Below are positions 16,248 to 18,015 of a stretch of 18,015 bases of DNA, in pieces. The stretch is taken from assembly GCA_001801485.1 (NCBI GenBank), contig MGXV01000069.1, positions 1 to 18,015 on the forward strand, written 5' to 3'. Each line of letters starts with the position of its first letter. Position 1 is the first letter of the stretch. Below the pieces are notes generated by a model. That model ran no database searches and was not told the DNA's origin. It saw only the letters and a program-made list of their open reading frames with translations. Origin of the DNA: Gammaproteobacteria bacterium RIFCSPHIGHO2_12_FULL_37_14 (GTDB lineage: Bacteria; Pseudomonadota; Gammaproteobacteria; DSM-16500). The translations under genes and the position numbers were made by a program.

Positions 16248-17312
16248 GTGGAAAACAGAAAATTACCTTTATTGAATTTACCTTCAGAAATATTAGAAAA
16301 CGACATTGGTAACAAATTAGACCTTATCACGCTTAGTCGAATAGTTCGCGTCAATAAAAAAGCTCCTCAATTATTTCAAAAACCATTTTTTAATGCACTA
16401 TTAGAAAAATTGGCAGATTATATTGTCATTGAACCGACTGAACCCGACATTGAAAAGATTAAAAAGCTACTTGTTCAGCATCCTGAATTTTTATTAAAAA
16501 AAATCAAAGAAGTCATCAATCATACGGGTCGACCCATCGTCAATGTGACACTCTATCAATTGGCTTATGGTGAAGGCGATGTTGAAATGTGTGAAATATT
16601 GGAGCCATATTTTGCACGAGCTTGTGGTAGCTTCGCGGCTGGAGAAAATGAAAGACAAAAACAACTGCAAGAAAGATTTTCAGATCAAAATCAAGGAAAA
16701 GGATTTGATTTCAAGCCTATTATTCAAGCGATTTCAAATGAACAATTCAATCACGGCGAAGATGAAAATAATAAATGGATATTGAGTGAGGCAACATTAA
16801 AAGCAATCAATGCGTTTAGAAAAGGCTTTGATGAAAGTCAGCCGAAAATAATTGATAAGGGAATGCACTTTCGTTTGGAAACACTACAGGAATTGTATGA
16901 AGAATATGAGAGGATTGCACAACAATGGCAGTATGATTACAAAAAATGTGGTTTATTAGAAGACGGCGTCATATCGTTTGTTCTGCGTTATGTACCAGAA
17001 AATGATGCGCAAAAATTTAAACACGGGTTGTATCATTTGCAGGTTGAAGGATCATCCTGGAGAGAGAATTTTAAACGATCGAAGGTGACTCGCGACGGAC
17101 ATAATTTTCGAGGGGTCTTAGTTGCGGCGTCGCCTGACTTTCATCTCCTTGGCGCTTGCATTGATATATTATTCGGTGGCGAGTACGCGCTACGGCGCGC
17201 GGGATTCTGCACGGGTCAGTGCAAAACTTATGTCGAGCAAAAACTTCAAGCTTGCAGAACTTATGCAGCGGCGGAAAGAACCGAAGTCAGCATGTGTGAT
17301 TTGTTAATGTGA
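16248..17312 (+). CDS. F-box-like / ankyrin-like repeat protein, effector candidate
   Basis: This is a 354-residue protein starting at GTG with GAGGGTGG 6 bases upstream. Residues about 8-50 (LLNLPSEILENDIG, then LDLITLSRIVRVNKK) fit the F-box pattern of LP-x-E-I-L, spaced hydrophobics and L-x-R-V-N. Residues about 65-125 resemble degenerate ankyrin repeats: DIEKIKKLLVQHPEFLL, then GRPIVNVTLYQLAYGEGD and VEMCEIL. This arrangement, with a G-R-x-x-x-N-x-T-x-x-Q/E-x-A segment, is familiar from Legionella- and Coxiella-type repeat proteins. The remaining ~230 residues are mostly helical and of unknown function. There is no signal peptide or membrane segment. Binding SKP1 or another host protein is only suggested by the F-box. 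The last ~50 codons are GC-richer than the rest, and another frame is open there (see findings). Confidence 0.75.
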   Translation: MENRKLPLLNLPSEILENDIGNKLDLITLSRIVRVNKKAPQLFQKPFFNALLEKLADYIVIEPTEPDIEKIKKLLVQHPEFLLKKIKEVINHTGRPIVNVTLYQLAYGEGDVEMCEILEPYFARACGSFAAGENERQKQLQERFSDQNQGKGFDFKPIIQAISNEQFNHGEDENNKWILSEATLKAINAFRKGFDESQPKIIDKGMHFRLETLQELYEEYERIAQQWQYDYKKCGLLEDGVISFVLRYVPENDAQKFKHGLYHLQVEGSSWRENFKRSKVTRDGHNFRGVLVAASPDFHLLGACIDILFGGEYALRRAGFCTGQCKTYVEQKLQACRTYAAAERTEVSMCDLLM

Positions 17313-17357
17313 GTCAGGATGATGTCGTTTTTTTACGATCTTGCTATACTGCCTGAC
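17313..17357. other. Inverted repeat after the F-box-like gene
   Basis: GTCAGG (17313-17318), starting directly after the stop codon, is complementary to CCTGAC (17352-17357). Between them lies TCGT-TTTTTT-ACGA, itself a short stem with a T-rich loop. This could be a weak terminator structure or a scar of the mobile element next door. Confidence 0.35.
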
Positions 17358-17437
17358 GCATTATCTGTAGAAGTTTAGATTTGATCTGACACTCGCGGTA
17401 AATTGGAGTAAAATTCAATGAACCGTTTTCATAAATA

Positions 17438-17827
17438 TTAACCATGCGCACTTTTATTCCAGACAGCTGCGTTTTCTGTCCAACCAGAGAATATATCAGT
17501 AAGTGTAATACTCCACACAAAACTTCCCAACAAGCTTGTACCACAATGAGCAACCGTATCAGCTTCTACAAAACCAGGGATCATTTCGTTCCATTGATTT
17601 GTTTTAATAGGTATGTGTTTTTTTAATAAACTTCCAGGTTTAGTTCCACAAATTCGTTTGGGATAATGGCTTTTAATAGGGCGTAATATCCGATCTATGG
17701 TTCTATCACTTATGATTAAAAGCTGTTCTCTTAATTCTTGATCAAGTGGTTGTATTTGCTCATAGTAAGGCAGCCAAAAAGGGATAGCAGTTTTCAGACG
17801 CTTACCGCCCTCCATGTTCAGTAACAT
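17438..17827 (-). pseudogene. DDE (rve-type) transposase, internal fragment
   Basis: On the minus strand about 125 residues read like the middle of an integrase-core transposase: GGKRLKTAIPFWLPYYEQI, then SDRTIDRILRPIKSHYPKR, CGTKPGSLLKKHIPIKT, GFVEADTVAHCGTSLLGSF and SITLTDIFSGWTENAAVWNK. The Asp in EADTVAHC is the likely first catalytic residue. A stop follows SAHG at once, so the later catalytic Asp and Glu are missing. Upstream of MLLNMEGGKRLK the frame has a stop (TAG) where a full protein would continue with its N-terminal DNA-binding region. Both ends are therefore lost and the fragment is a relic. The exact IS family cannot be fixed here, and no clear terminal inverted repeats were found. 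Confidence 0.8.
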
Positions 17828-18015
17828 CTATTTTGACGCAACGACCTAATTTTTAGCTTTTTTTATAAACCTTCTTTTAGCCTTTGGTAACATTATTTAT
17901 GGCGCAATTCGCCCTTAAGCCTGCCTTAAGCCTATTTCATCCCTGCTGCATTATAATGGCAGCTATTATTTACACAACAAACAAAATAACAAATACATTA
18001 GCTTAACTAAAACGA
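17828..18015. other. AT-rich intergenic end of window
   Basis: No gene with support is seen. There is an exact tandem repeat CCTTAAGCCT (17913-17922 and 17924-17933, 11-base period) and a TATAAT (17952-17957) without a convincing -35. The region could be the promoter of a gene beyond the window. Confidence 0.5.

Noticed and set aside
17344..17553. Minus-strand 69-codon frame overlapping the transposase relic
   Set aside because: Its sequence shows no transposase motifs and no ribosome site. It overlaps the recognisable frame, although it could include out-of-frame remains of the element's end.
17899..18006. 35-codon + strand frame near the window end
   Set aside because: It has no ribosome-binding site and no recognisable sequence, and it spans the CCTTAAGCCT tandem repeat.
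1..18015. CRISPR arrays, tRNA or rRNA genes
   Set aside because: No regularly spaced repeat array, tRNA cloverleaf or rRNA sequence was recognised on either strand by eye.

Overview
The window is a long, nearly complete ribosomal-protein supercluster of an AT-rich gammaproteobacterium, followed by a short accessory island. It opens with the last codons of tuf (EF-Tu). All 29 genes that follow on the + strand up to 13996 are collinear and belong to the S10, spc and alpha operons: rpsJ-rplC-rplD-rplW-rplB-rpsS-rplV-rpsC-rplP-rpmC-rpsQ, then rplN-rplX-rplE-rpsN-rpsH-rplF-rplR-rpsE-rplO-secY-rpmJ, then rpsM-rpsK-rpsD-rpoA-rplQ. The proteins read as close relatives of the E. coli ones. Gene order, low GC and eukaryote-like genes next door together suggest a host-associated member of the Legionellales (Coxiella/Berkiella/Legionella-like). 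That placement is inference.

The core cluster is tightly packed, with many 1-4 base stop/start overlaps. It has three larger regulatory gaps: a structured 91-base spacer between rpsJ and rplC, a 113-base gap before rplN (probable spc promoter), and a 291-base gap before rpsM (probable alpha promoter, with two short tandem repeats). Departures from the textbook cluster are: rpmD (L30) is absent between rpsE and rplO; S11 carries an Ala/Gly/Lys-rich N-terminal extension of about 50 residues; the long-form S14 carries a Cys-Cys-Cys-His zinc-ribbon-like motif; and S10, S13, L6 and L18 are started or extended slightly differently from E. coli.

After rplQ come two hairpins (one a plausible terminator) and an intergenic stretch with a perfect extended -10 promoter. 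Three accessory + strand genes follow. Two are tandem Ras/Rab-like GTPase-fold proteins with an intact P-loop but altered catalytic (G3) and guanine-specificity (G4) motifs. They share a nearly identical C-terminal module, 77 of 80 bases identical over one stretch, although their GTPase domains have diverged strongly. The third looks like a protein with an F-box-like N-terminus and degenerate ankyrin-type repeats. These are the kinds of eukaryote-like genes found among secreted effectors of intracellular Legionellales, but secretion is not shown by the sequence.

The window ends with a minus-strand internal fragment of a DDE transposase and an AT-rich intergenic stretch, which marks the 3' side as a mobile-element-scarred region.
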